From positions 709,388-773,387 of the forward strand of contig QANY01005361.1 in the NCBI GenBank assembly GCA_003255025.1: a stretch of 64,000 nt of DNA, given 5' to 3'. Made by a program: the position numbers and the translations under genes. The notes under the pieces were generated by a model that had not been told where the DNA came from, searched no databases, and saw nothing but the letters and a program-made list of their open reading frames with translations. This DNA comes from Datisca glomerata. Lineage: Eukaryota; Streptophyta; Magnoliopsida; Cucurbitales; Datiscaceae. Every line of letters begins with the position of its first letter. Position 1 is the first letter of the stretch. Below, in pieces: positions 11,310-22,759 of this stretch.

Positions 11310-12450
11310 GTTATGAAACACTTAGTCATTTGTACACACTTAGTCACATATATGAACTTAGTCATATTTTTGTACACTTATGCAATTTTCACACTTAATT
11401 ATTTTACATACTTAGTAATTTTTACAAAGTTATTTATTTTCAAACACTTAATTATTTTCACAGATTTAGTGATTTTCACACTTAGTTATTTTTTACACTT
11501 AGTAATTTTCACACATTTAATCACTCGTATTTGCGCACACTTAGTCATTTTCATGTACTTGTCAATTTTCACACACTTCGCATATTTATTTGCACACATT
11601 TAGCTATTTTTAATTACACACCCTTAGCATTATATAATTGTGTCTTACATTTATCATTTTCACACCTGAATATTTTAAATTTACTTAATCATTTTCATTT
11701 ATTCACTTAATATATAGTCTTGTAGAGGTCCTTCCATTTCATCAATTCAGATAAGGTCTTGGTGAAGGTCATATGCACGATTACTCTATGGAGTTACATA
11801 ATGTTTTTTCTTCCAAAATTCTCGATTTCTCAATACAAACATTAACAATTTTCACTTTGAAATTGAATTAAGTACCACTATAAATGAATATTTCTTCTGA
11901 TACAAATCCCTTCTAAATACACTTCAAACCTACTTCTATACATCACTACACAAATATCACCGGAAAAGCAGCATAACAAGATGTAAATCCTGGTACTTTT
12001 TAATGAATACTTTAGTTGCACCATTATACATATTTAGTAATTTTTAGACACTTAACCAATTTAACCATTTTCACATACTTAACCATTTTCACACACTTAG
12101 TTATTTTCAACGCTTAGCTACTTTTTTGCACTTGGTCATTTTCAGAACTTAGTCATTTTCACAAATTTACTAATTTTCACATATTTAACCATTTTTACAC
12201 ACTTAGTCATTTTTAAACACAACAATTTTCACAAACTTGTTTTTGACGCACTTAGCTATTGTCACACATTGACAATTTCATGTATTTGTTTAGATACACT
12301 TAGCTATTTTCTTGCACTTAGTTATATTTTCATACACTTAGCTATTTTCACATACACTTAGCAATATTCATTCACTTAGTAATTTTAACACACTTAATCA
12401 TTTTCATACCATAGCCATTTTTTGCACACACTTAATTAATTCATCAACAC
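11310..12450 (+). repeat. Degenerate TTAGTCATTTTCACACAC repeats, left arm
   Basis: Imperfect units of about 16-22 bp (CACTTAGTCATTTTCACA) fill most of this stretch, with a less repetitive interval around 11700-12000. The inverted counterpart is at 22760-23620. Confidence 0.8.
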
Positions 12451-12725
12451 ATAAAAATTATTAATTAAGATTCTCTTTAGAAAAAAGGATCTCATTCATT
12501 AGTATCATTACATATATCATTACTGAATAATTTTTTATACAAATCCCTTCTAAACACTAAAACACACTTCAAATTACTTGTGTACATAACTACACAAATA
12601 TTTTCATAGAGCACGAACAACCTTGCTACAAATATAAAGTAATTTCAGCTGCATCATTTTTACCCTCAAGATCAAGTTGTAATATATTCTCATCTCTGAT
12701 GTACTCTTCGTAGAGGCCATTCTAT

Positions 12726-13621
12726 CTTTTTAATCTGACCTAAATGGAAAAAGCAATCATGCTATAAGTAAACAAGAAAGAGAACAGATTTATTACTCTC
12801 TGAAGAGAAATAGTTGTTCTCATTTGAAAAAGACTTTCGAAGTAAAGAAAGAAGCAAAAGAACAAAAAATAAGAGCAAAATGAGCTAAAACTTAAAAATT
12901 TTATACTATGAACAATAAAAAATTTGGTTGGCCTACTTCAGTTACTTTTCTACTTCTAGGCTGACAATGGCATTCTTCTTTATAGAAACCCTCTGCTTAG
13001 ATGTATACCAAAAAACTTGAAAGAAACCTTAAATATAATTCATTTAGTGCATGACACAAAATGTAAAACTTGCTACCCTTGCCCTCCAAGCCATTGATTA
13101 CAAGAAAAATTTGTTATCCATAACATATCCCAACGACCACTAGATTTCAAAATAATCCATTCAAAATAAATCTTTCCTTGCCAGTTTGCCACTCTTCTAG
13201 TAATTAAAAATAGTCATCAAACTCACCTTCCTTGGTCATCACCAAGCCTCAAGGATGATAAATAGAATAGTCATGAAACGAATAACAAAAAATGTAAAGT
13301 CATGTTACAACAACAAACAACCCAACCTTAGTTATATAGGCATAAAAACAATATAGCTCCTTCCCAGAAATTCCAAGAACATTTTTTGGCACTACCCAAT
13401 CAAATCACCTAACTTTAGAAATTTTTTGATTTAAAAATGAAAATTTAGAGGGAAAGTTTGCTCCTACCGGCTATATTTTGAGGAAATTTTGGATAAATAA
13501 TTATTTTATTTAAAGAAACAGTTTAGCAAAATAACAATAAACACTTATTTCTGAAATTTACCAGCAACTAAACAACCTTTCATCATATAATCAAAGAAAT
13601 TTCTAAAACAACAGCATTTAC
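12726..13621. other. Interior of foldback unit, left part
   Basis: Non-repetitive sequence between the left arm and the CACTA insertion. It includes moderately balanced stretches (12960-13260) that could be decayed exon or UTR, but I cannot read a protein family from them. Confidence 0.35.
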
Positions 13622-14685
13622 AATCACGACTACAAATTTGGGTTTAAATGACATTAGGGTATTAGCTTTTATGACATGTCTCTTAAATCTCACATCTAAA
13701 AAAGGCTCTGGAGTGTAAAAAAAATTGATTTTCGCTAACATGACAAGTTTTACTTAACCTGTCATAATAAGTTCACCTATTATGTTTCACCTATTATGAC
13801 GGTGAAAAACTAAGCTGTCATAACCAAGAATGCACAATAATAATCTATGACAGTGATTGTTATCACTGTCATTGTACTAAAAATATTCAATAATTATAAA
13901 CTTACCACGTTATATGCTAACTCTAATTCCTTATCTTTCCGTTTTCACTTTTTTAGATTTAGGAATAGAGAGAGGCGACCAAGTCAGAGAACCTAGGGTT
14001 ATTCTCTTGCTTCTCTTCCTCTCTCTCTCTCTCTATGTTTTGACTCGATGAAGAGAAGCAAATGCATAAGAAGTTCAATCGGTCGGGTTCTTCCCCTCGG
14101 GCCTAGTCAGCTTATTTATCTAGTTCTATTCTTGCTATGGCTTCTCACTTGCTTTGCCATGTTCCTCTTATTCTCCTTCTTCTTTTAGTTGAAGAAGGAA
14201 GAAATTCCCACTTCGGAGAACCTCTTGGTAGCTCTAATTTTCATAGTGAAGACTTCTTAACATTGTTTTTTATGAGTCTGTGATACTTATTGACCAAGTT
14301 ATCTGTGTATTTTAGTAAATTACTCATTTTTCTAAATTTCAGTTAATTTTATTACTCTTGTAGATTTTATCTCCATCTTACATTCTCTCTAAATTTCGTT
14401 GTAGTCCATCTTTCCTACTGATTTTTAGATACTTTGGTATGATAATTTGTGTAGTAGTCTTTAGAGAAATTGTAGATATCTATTTCTAGTTTAGCATTCT
14501 TGCAGTACTGGCTAGTAACTAGTCTGGTGACTTAATTTTTTTGATTTGCTTCCAGTTGATTATTAAAATGTTCTGACCTACATGCAAAAAGATAATGTTC
14601 AAATTTGTTGAGCTTTACTTACACCCCTAAATATAGTCTACTTTTTTTTTAATTTTAGTTTTGATATTCACTTTACTTTTTTAAG

Positions 14686-15440
14686 GCAAACCTTTGGCTT
14701 TTGTGTTTCCTATTTTGGAGTCACTAACAAATGGGCCTGCAAAAGAAATAAAGAAAACTAGATATGGAAGGACTCCTCGTGTCTTGGTACTTTTACCGAC
14801 TAGGTAGTTGACCAAACATGTATGGAATTAATAGATTCAGTTAAACTTTGTTCTTGGGTGTTCCTTATTAGGATTTCTTATGGTTCAATTCAATCAGGTA
14901 CATGCTTACTTCGAAGTTTATAGTGGGTTATTGGGATTGGTATCGTGCTCGTTATATGGAGGAGCACCTTACCAACCCTAAAAAACTAAAGTAAAAAGAT
15001 GGGTTGATATAGTTATTAGAACTCCATACCGCATTAAGGTATACTTGTGAATACTTGCTCTGTAACATTTTTGTTAACTTTATGTTATATGTGGATAGCA
15101 TGACAGTTAACATCTTTGGAAATTTGATGTAGGATCACATTGAGAGGGGTAACATAGACCTGAGATGTTTAAAATTCAGGGTCCTTGATGAAGTTGATGA
15201 AATGTTGGGGATGGGTCTTTTTCCTGCAGTATGTGCATGTGTTTTTGAAAACCTGTTAATTTTTCAGCTTCTATTTATTATTCTGAATATGAGCTGCCAA
15301 TTTACCTTCGCTTGGTGTTAATGTTCACCATATTCTTTCAATCAATTTTTTGGTGACATTATTTGTTTTCTTTATCTGTAGAAAAGTTGAAGATACAAAT
15401 AAAGTCCAGACTCTTCTCAAATTCACTCTCACTCTCTCTC
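14686..15440 (+). pseudogene. Captured DEAD-box RNA helicase 7-like gene fragment
   Basis: Four exon-like blocks with matching GT-AG borders read as the helicase core of a plant nucleolar DEAD-box helicase (RH7-like, involved in rRNA processing). 14686-14819: KPLAFVFPILESLTNGPAKE then TPRVLVLLPTR. 14898-15038: VHAYFEVYSGLLGL, LYGGAPYQP and VKRWVDIVIRTPYRIK. 15133-15228: DHIERGNIDLRCLKFRVLDE then VDEMLGMGLFPA. From 15382: KVEDTNKVQTLL. Motif Ia (PTRELA) is PTR-stop, there is a further stop after YQP, and the DEAD box reads DEVD. Motif I Gly-Lys lies at the 5' edge, and everything upstream and after motif II/III is missing. It cannot be a working helicase. Introns are retained, so capture was at DNA level. 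Confidence 0.85.
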
Positions 15441-15804
15441 TCAAATTTTTGGGGTTGAGAAATTTAGGGAGCATTTATGAATTTCTTTTCCTGAATCAAC
15501 TATGATGTTTCTCTGTTGCAAAGTATTTTACTTTTCTGGATTCATTTGTGGATTTCTTTTTTTTTTGAATCAACCATGCCTCCATGACAGAGTCTCATCA
15601 TAACCCCGCTGACAGTGAGTTTCTCCTTTTAGGGTTTCCATCTATTTGAGATTAATGACTTCAGTTGAGTATAACACATAAATGATATATTGGTAGGTTG
15701 GTTGTATTGTAATTTGTGACTGTTTTTCTTCATATTTTTATATACTCTTTCATTGATGTAGTTATGAACTTATTATTATCTTTTTCATATCATAATATTG
15801 TTGA

Positions 15805-16410
15805 GGTTGCTGATACTGATGTTGGATTCAGCCCAACATCTTCTAAAGTAAGTAATGCTAATGGTTATGCAGTTGAATGTGTACAACCTCATTTCCTCAT
15901 TTTCTCTACGTGCTAATGTCTTTCTTATCATCATTATATGAATGTCTTTCATTTAGAAAATGAATGTGACAAATCTTTCAATTTAAATCCTAAGACATGT
16001 AAATATATGTAGAAGTATAGACTCTACAAGGTTAAGTGAGAAATGAATTATATTTAGAAATTTAGAGAAAAGCCTGAGAATTAAACCTAGCATCTTATGG
16101 ACAAGTTCATTGTTTACTTTTATTTTTTGATGACTACTTTTGACAGACAGATCTAGCCCATCATAGTCCGTTTACCATTGCTGTGAAGAACTTTGGCAAG
16201 AAACCTCTTGAGAAATAACAAGGTTAATTTCTTGTTTAGCTGTTAATATGTGGCTTTGGTCTAAAATGGTTATGTTTATTGCCATATCATGTTTTATTTT
16301 AGAAGCTCTCTCTGATTCATATGGGTCTGATTTAACGGTTGGGAGTGAAATTTCTTTAGCTGGAAAAATAGATTTTTCAGATGCATGATTGTTATGATGA
16401 AGAAAATGAC
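15805..16410 (+). pseudogene. Further exon-like fragments inside CACTA, family unknown
   Basis: Three short coding-looking blocks separated by intron-like AT-rich DNA: around 15805-15880 (VADTDVGFSPTSSKV), 16144-16215 (TDLAHHSPFTIAVKNFGKKP, ending at a stop) and 16303-16385 (EALSDSYGSDLTVGSEISLA). They share one strand and appear to be consecutive exons of one gene, different from the helicase. I do not recognise the family. Base composition is less AT-rich than the flanks, consistent with capture of a host gene. Confidence 0.45.
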
Positions 16411-16789
16411 TTTGGTGAAGATAAACTTGTGCTCTTAGTCAACCTTGCCAATAAAAAAGCAGTCGGGATTTCATCTGATGGTATGTAAGACAAACCTTGC
16501 TTCATCAAAATGCAACAAATAGAACTCGTTTTTGGTTTTCTAAGTTTTTGCTTACTTTGAGAATTCTGAATCAATTTAGTTGAATTCTAATTATAGCATG
16601 TCGCTATAATGTTGGCTACTTTATTATCAGTTTCTAGCTAATTCAACATTTACTTCCTTACTTCGTCTATTATCTAATTTAATTCTTTAAGTTGAGTTTG
16701 TGGTTGTGGAGAAGGTGGTGTTGAGGATTAAAATTAAATGATATTAATGAATAACTGTCATGGGAAGACATGTTTTTGCTTTCCATGCA

Positions 16790-17073
16790 GTTTTTTTTAA
16801 AAATGACCCTATAATGATGGGGATTCCGCGTCATTATAGGTGTTTTTACAGCACCTATAATGACGGACAATCCCTGTCATTAAAAGTATTTTTACGGCAA
16901 GTTTAATGAAGGGGATTCCCCGTCATCAAAAGTGTTTTGGAGGCACCTTTTGATGACGATTTTTAGTAAAATGAGTTTAAATGACAACCCGATAGATGAC
17001 AGTCATGTCCCCATCATTAAAGGGGTTTGATGACATGTTTTCACCATCATCTGAGCCTCATTTTATAGCAGTG
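16790..17073 (-). repeat. CACTA right-end subterminal repeats
   Basis: Clustered inverted and direct copies of TATAATGACGG/CCGTCATTA and TTTTGATGACG motifs run up to the terminal TATAGCAGTG. In this superfamily such subterminal motifs bind transposase; here that role is inferred from position only. Confidence 0.75.
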
Positions 17074-17076
17074 AAT

Positions 17077-18353
17077 GAATGCAATCATTTTCAAAATCTA
17101 AAAATGATAAGATTGCAAAAACATGTTCCCTTTGTTTTAATTTGCATGTAGCTTAACTTGCCTCATGCTCATATAACTATAACTAAGTGACATAAGTTAT
17201 GATGAAGTCGTCTTAATAGACAATGATGATGGTAGGCAATAAGTTTGTGTTCCAATGCACAAATGCAACATATGGGGACTAGGTTAAAGGAGATTTTAAA
17301 CTTCATAACATTGTTTCTAATAAATTTGAAAGTATTTCTATATAATTCTATCTCAAAATGCAAGATGAGTACTATCCTAATGATAATTTTAAAAAAAAAT
17401 AGATATATGATATCCAGACTCATTAACTTATCTCAATTACACAACTAAAGACATACATGCAACATATTAACAGAGAAGAATAAACAATTCATCAATCCCA
17501 ATTACTGAACTAAAACAACCCCAGCTCTAAACTAAAATGAAAACAGATAATAGTGGTTTCAATCTCAAGAAAATGAAAACAATTAGATTCCTGTGAAAAC
17601 AAATCTTGTGCAAACCAAATCACCGACATGGATGATGGTAGGCGACTAGGGTCAATCACTATCATCCTAGTGGTAATTAACTCTTAAACGCCACCTGCAG
17701 GCTCCAAATGTCAAGTGGTGTCTATGATCCTCAGTGGACTAGTGGCAATAACAGACACCTCATGGCGACTGGATCATTTGTATGGTGATTCGCCACCAAA
17801 TTCTTCCCTCATACACGCATATATAACCCAAAACCCAGTCTTTTTTGTATAATGCATACAAAACTCAAGAAAAATCCAGATTCATGCTAAGAAAAAACTC
17901 AGTTTTGGTTCTTATTCAGGTTCAACAACACATAGTAACTTAAAAATGACAAAAACATATCAATTAGAGAAACAAAAGAAAACTCTAACATGAATTTATA
18001 AAAAAAAAAACTCAAATTTGACAACCTAAAATCATACCTTTGATTTTGAAGTAATGATATAAGAAAGGAAATGAGTGATTCATAGACGATAATGAGAAAC
18101 AAAATCCACGGGATTTGTAGCAACAATCCTTAATGTTGAAAATTTTCTTGAGAATGTAGGAGAAGAAGAAGTGGGTGTGGGTTTGGGTTGATGGGAGGTT
18201 TGAGGTTTTTGAATGTTCTTTGTCTTTTTTTGGTGGGTGACCGGCTAAGAAAGTCACAGGCTTACAATTCATCCAACAGTCTAGATCTTTCTCAAAGATA
18301 TAGTGGACTATATATAGCTCAGCATCAATGTTGGGAGGAAAACTCCCATATTT
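17077..18353. other. Interior of foldback unit, middle part
   Basis: Sequence between the CACTA and hAT insertions. Around 17630-17800 there are motifs (GTAGGCGACT, AAACGCCACC) like those in the palindrome islands of the arms, which supports this being part of the same unit. No protein domain is readable. Confidence 0.35.
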
Positions 18354-18361
18354 GAGTTTGA

Positions 18362-19971
18362 TAGGGGTATTCACGGTTCGGTTTGGTCGGTTATTTGGAC
18401 AAAAATCAAACCGAACCAAAACTTTCAGTTCGGCTATGTACTGAACCGAACCGTGAAGGTCAAAAGAATCAAACTAAACCTAACCGTGAGTTTCGGTTCA
18501 GTTCGGTTCGGTTCGTCAGTTCGACATTAATAGTGTAAAAAATAATCCACGAAAATTATAACATCAAACTTGCAAACTTTACATGTCTTAAAACTAATAT
18601 TTCAACATCAAAATTAGGATAAAGACATTTTAGAATCTGTACAAGAAAAAAGTTAAAACTAAAGGTTGTGAAGAACTCGTACAAGCACATCAATTTCCTA
18701 GAAAAATCAACACAAATTGAACTAAAAATTTGTTATTACAAACCCTAAATAAGAAATAATCAAACTTAAATCTATTACAAATCCTAGATAGGTAAAAATT
18801 AAACTTAAACTCTATATAACTAAACCCTAAACTAAATCAAGAAAAACACTTATAATCTGTAATGCAGAATTGGCCGGTGAAATACAGTACAAAATGCAAG
18901 AAAATAATTCTAATAGTAAGGCAAACCATTGCTTTTATCACTAAACAAATTCTCCAAAATACAACACATACTTACATAATCAAAATTAACTACAGACCCT
19001 GATTTAAAACATTAGGGTTTCAAAATACAAAAATTGATGAAATTAGAGGCCTAGGTTAAAATTCTCCAAAATACAAACCTTAGATAACATGTTTAACACT
19101 CATACCCGAGTAGATATGCCTAGATTTGCTCAAATATAAGTGGATCTGAGTAGATTTGAGTAGATCTACTTAGATCTAAGACTGAGACTGAGCATATCTA
19201 AGGATTTCCAGTAGCCAACATGTTTGCTCAACCCTCTCGAGAAGAACTAAGGATGCCCTTGATGAATGAAGTCATCCTCTTCATGCCACCATTCGAGAAA
19301 ATCTGATCGTACGAAGAGAAGAGCTTGGGAAGGAGAGAGAGTTCGAAGAGAAGAGAGAGGGAAGGAGAGAGAGATCGAAGAGAAGAGATTGGGAAGGAGA
19401 GAGAGTTCGAAGAGAAGAGAGAGGGAAGGAGAGAGATATCGAAGAGAAGAGATTGGGAAGAAGAGAGAGTTCAAAGAGAAGAGAGAGGGAATGAGAGAGA
19501 GATCGAAGAGAAGAGATTGGGAAGGAGAGAGAGTTCGAAGAGAAGAGAGAGGGAATGAGAGAGAGATCGAAGAGAAGAGATTGGGAAGGAGAGAGAGTTC
19601 GAAGAGGGGAGGCATTACGTGTAATTGTAGAGAGACAGAAAGCTACGAACAGGAGAAAGGAGGGGAGAGCTCTTCGTACAGGAGAGGGGAGGAGAGAGAG
19701 GTTTGAAGAGGAAAGGGAGACATTTAGAAATGAGAAGAGCTGGGATTTTAGGGTTTGTAAAAATAGGTTTAGTATTATATATANTATATATAGATAATTT
19801 AGTTTATTTTATTTAGACTTCAGTTCGGCTCCGTTCGATTCTAAATCACATATTTTTTAACCGAACCGAACTTACGGTTCGGCAGATATATCGAACTGAG
19901 TCGAGATAACCTAAATAATCGACCGAACCGACCATTTTTGGTTCGGTTCGGTACCTATTTTTTCACCCCTA
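18362..19971. mobile_element. Non-autonomous hAT-like element
   Basis: The left end reads TAGGGGTATTCACGGTTCGG and the right end in reverse complement TAGGGGTGAAAAAATAGG, followed by several GGTTCGGTTCGG motifs on both sides. Flanks are GAGTTTGA (18354-18361) and GAGTTTAA (19972-19979), an 8-bp duplication with one mismatch, as expected for hAT. TAGGGGTG ends with GGTTCGGTTCGG subterminal repeats are common in plant hAT-type elements. No transposase is visible. The interior contains a GA-rich tandem array and one ambiguous base (n at 19784). Confidence 0.85.
19320..19615. repeat. GA-rich tandem repeats of about 60 bp inside hAT element
   Basis: Roughly five units alternating GAGAGAGGGAAGGAGAGAGA and GAAGAGAAGAGATTGGGAAG. 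They keep frames open on both strands (Arg/Glu-rich on plus, Leu/Ser-rich on minus) because of composition. I do not regard either as a gene. Confidence 0.85.
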
Positions 19972-19979
19972 GAGTTTAA

Positions 19980-22467
19980 TCCTAAAGTTTATAATAAATT
20001 CTATTTTTCTCTCTCTTCTCCCAAGAAAGCTTCCTATTTTTAGAAAACTTTTCCTTAAAGCTTTCCATTGCCTAGTGTTTTCTTTGAAAACTACTAAATC
20101 GGTATCATCAATCATGTATTTTAGTTACATTTCTTCCCTCTAAGTTTTAAATACTTGGCTATTTGATATTTGGCAATGGGGGTCAATCTCCCATGCCAGA
20201 AATGTTTTCCCGACATTCATGTCGGGATTAATCCTGACCGTTGGATCTAGCTAGATTAATCCCAGTCTGAAATTCTTTAAAGAGTGGGTTATTGATTAAT
20301 TAGGTAGCCGACTCCCATTTCACATTTTCTTTGTCTTTACCATTCAAACCCTAGGCAAAAATCAACCCCTCATTTGTGTCTCTCTCTTCGTCGTCCCCAC
20401 GGTTGTCATCTTCCTCGACAAATCATCCAAAGCTCAAATTCGAACTCACCGCCTCATTCGTGCTCTCTCTCTCTCCCTCCCCCAATGATGAATCCCAGGT
20501 GAAGCTCGAGATTCTGCCGCGTCCATCAAATCACGTCCTTTTATGACTTGTAGGAGATTCTAGTTGCATCCTTGAAAAATCTTAGAAGCTTCCCCTTCTT
20601 CTTCGACTTCAACCCAAAAGCTAGGCCATGCTATCACTCTCTCTATTGCGTACCATCGTATTCCACGTGAAGCTCCCCACGGAAACAGGTGAGCTCAACC
20701 CTAAGGTCATGATTTAGTTGTAGATATGGAATTTTATGTGATTTTACTTAAATCCTTTCTATGATTTCTAATTATTTTTTCTAATTCATGAAGCAAAGTT
20801 GGAATTTTCTGAGTATGTTGTATCTGAGATTTTGATGTTGACCTATGATTTTTGGATCTTTTGGCAATGTTGTTGTTCAGAAACATCTTAACCGCTGAAA
20901 CAAGTCAACTGTGGAAAAACATTGAGGTAATTTCTTTCTCTTCTTATGCTTTGTTTTTATCTATTTTCAAGAAACATGTTTTATTTTGGATTTTTTTATC
21001 CTCTCTCATATATCTATTATGCTATCTCATGCCAAATGAGTAAAATTTTACTGTTAAGAAGATGATTTGGTTGGTTTTAAGCTTAAGAAGGATAAGAAAA
21101 GCTTGATGAAGTGAGTTCGGTCTTGAAGGCACACATGGATTTTTGCTGAAGGATTTTGTGATTAAGGTAAGATTTGTAGTTTATTGTATAATATTAGCTT
21201 CTTTCACATATCAAATCCATTTTTCATAGTAAACAAATCTCAATGGTGTTGTACCTTTGAGGTTACCCGATTAAGTTGGAAGATAAATGAAGAGACTCTT
21301 GGATTGAACTAAATGTTGCTGAATTTTCAATTCGCTTATTTACTTTCGGATGCTCATTGATCGTCCATATCTGATAGCAACCGAGGGAATAGCTCCTAAG
21401 ATTTTTTTGTTTTGTCTTTCCTAGGATGTCTATATTTATTATTTTGCATCTTTCATTGCTGTTGTAATCTTAGATTCTAAAACTAGACATTAATATCGAC
21501 TACTTTGGTATTTAGGATTATTTAAAGGGCTTTCCATGTAAGTCATTGCTAGTTTTTCTTATGTACATAATCATCGGTTGATTTCTGATTCTTAGGGTTG
21601 CTGAAGGGGTCGAGGAATCTTGTTTTTCGGACAGTAAATGGGCCTCCCTATGAATGTCAATGGGTGCAGATATGTTATGGACATTTATGCACTAGTTTTA
21701 TTTTCTTAACCAAAGTGTATAAATAAGTATGTGATGGTTCCTCACCCTTTTTGTTGGTTTTGTTAAGTACTTTAAATGGATGTTACAGAGTTCCTTGGTC
21801 CATTTCAAGGGTCGTCGGGGGGATTTCTATATTTAGATAGCTTCGATTTGAATTTTTCACGAGGATACATTTAATATATCTTGATTCTTTTCAAAGGATT
21901 TTAACTGCAATCTAGGTCATGGACATGCTAGGACCAAGTCTTTGGGACATTTGGAATACAATTGTCCAGTCATAAGAAAAACAATGTTTCTCTTTTCATG
22001 GATGGTAACTCTTTATTAGCATCTTTAGTGAGTGTAGAAAATCTTTGATTTTTGTATAGATTTGAGGCGCTTAATTGTTGGCCAGTATTTGCAATTTTTT
22101 TCTCATTTTTATGTAAGAGGTATATTACTTGCATATGTATATGCTTAAAGTTCAAAATTGGCTTTAGTAGCTTTCATTTTGTAGGATACCCTTCATTCTC
22201 TCAGTAAAGCTACCCCCATTTAAATTGGTTTAGGTAATTGACAAGCCTATAGACTTGGGAACAATAAAAAATAAATCGTACTTGTGATTTCAACTATTAT
22301 GTGTCGTAGAACATGGTTGAAATGCAGGTTTCTAATGAAAATGCCAAACCAAATGACCAACCTTTAGAGACAAATTTGATGTGGATCATTTCGTTACCAA
22401 TGGCCAACCTTTGGAGATATGCATATTCCTAAAACCATCATTTTTTTAAATTATACTAAACTAAAGA
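19980..22467. other. Interior of foldback unit with gene-like composition
   Basis: From about 20330 the composition changes to that of a plant 5' UTR and first exon (CTCTCTCTTCGTCGTCCCC, AACCCTA motifs), with a plausible splice donor after GGAAACAG near 20690. Later there are alternating intron-like AT-rich and exon-like patches (21600-21960). I cannot name a protein, apart from the short block at 22234. A perfect 8-bp inverted repeat CCCGACAT/ATGTCGGG with 2-base spacer lies at 20209-20226. The stretch looks like captured or relic host gene sequence. Confidence 0.4.
22234..22287 (+). pseudogene. Bromodomain-like exon scrap
   Basis: After a TTTAG acceptor, 18 codons read VIDKPIDLGTIKNKSYL and then stop. 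The pattern VI-x-x-P-(M/I)-D-L-G-T-(I/V)-K-x-K matches the conserved ZA-loop segment of bromodomains (acetyl-lysine readers). The canonical PMDLGT is PIDLGT here. The match is only about 15 residues and no other part of the fold is seen nearby, so the call is tentative. It would be another captured gene piece within the foldback unit. Confidence 0.4.
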
Positions 22468-22759
22468 AATGGAAGAACCTCTACGAAGAGTAGAGTATAA
22501 ATTGGATATGAGAGACACATTGCAACTTGGAATAAAATGATGCAGCTGAAGCAATTATTAAAAATTCTTCATTATTGTATTTGTCTTATATCCAGAAAGT
22601 AAGTTAGAAGTGTGTTTGTAGAGTTTAAAATAGAAGGAATTTGTAACGAAAAAAGAATATACATATGTGGTGATACCAATGAATGATATACTTTTTAATG
22701 GAAAATCAGAATTTTTTTATTTACTTAGTAACGAGTTATTATTTTATAAAGATTTGCTA

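Larger units (their letters stand above)
9039..12725 (+). repeat. Left inverted arm of giant foldback unit
   Basis: About 3.7 kb. Blocks in order: terminal hairpin; 21-bp TACGTA repeats (9135-9890); a segment with AAACGCCAT and TAATCGCCATTA motifs (9890-10100); an AT-rich unique part with good reverse-complement match to 24330-24700 (10100-10440); a part not clearly matched (10440-10960) that includes a few tandem-repeat units in the opposite orientation (10570-10720); the palindrome island; the TTAGTCATTTT tract; and an end segment with AGCTGCATCATTTT (12650) that also occurs inverted at 22540. Confidence 0.8.
13625..17073 (+). mobile_element. Non-autonomous CACTA element carrying gene fragments
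   Basis: The left end reads CACGACTACAAATTTGGG and the right end in reverse complement reads CACTGCTATAAAATGAGG, sharing CAC-NN-CTA-N-AAA. The element is flanked by AAT at 13622-13624 and AAT at 17074-17076, the 3-bp duplication typical of En/Spm-CACTA elements. Subterminal repeats with TGTCAT/ATGACGG motifs sit at both ends (13660-13870 and 16790-17050). No TNP2-type transposase is present. The interior contains intron-bearing fragments of cellular genes, so the element is a transduplicating, non-autonomous derivative. Confidence 0.85.

Noticed and set aside
10765..11603. Several overlapping 80-113-aa frames on both strands
   Set aside because: They translate the palindrome island and TTAGTCATTTT repeats; no family match and no conserved frame in the inverted copy.
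19247..19706. Long Arg/Glu-rich (plus) and Leu/Ser-rich (minus) frames
   Set aside because: Both come from the same GA-rich tandem repeat inside an hAT element; periodic composition keeps all frames open.
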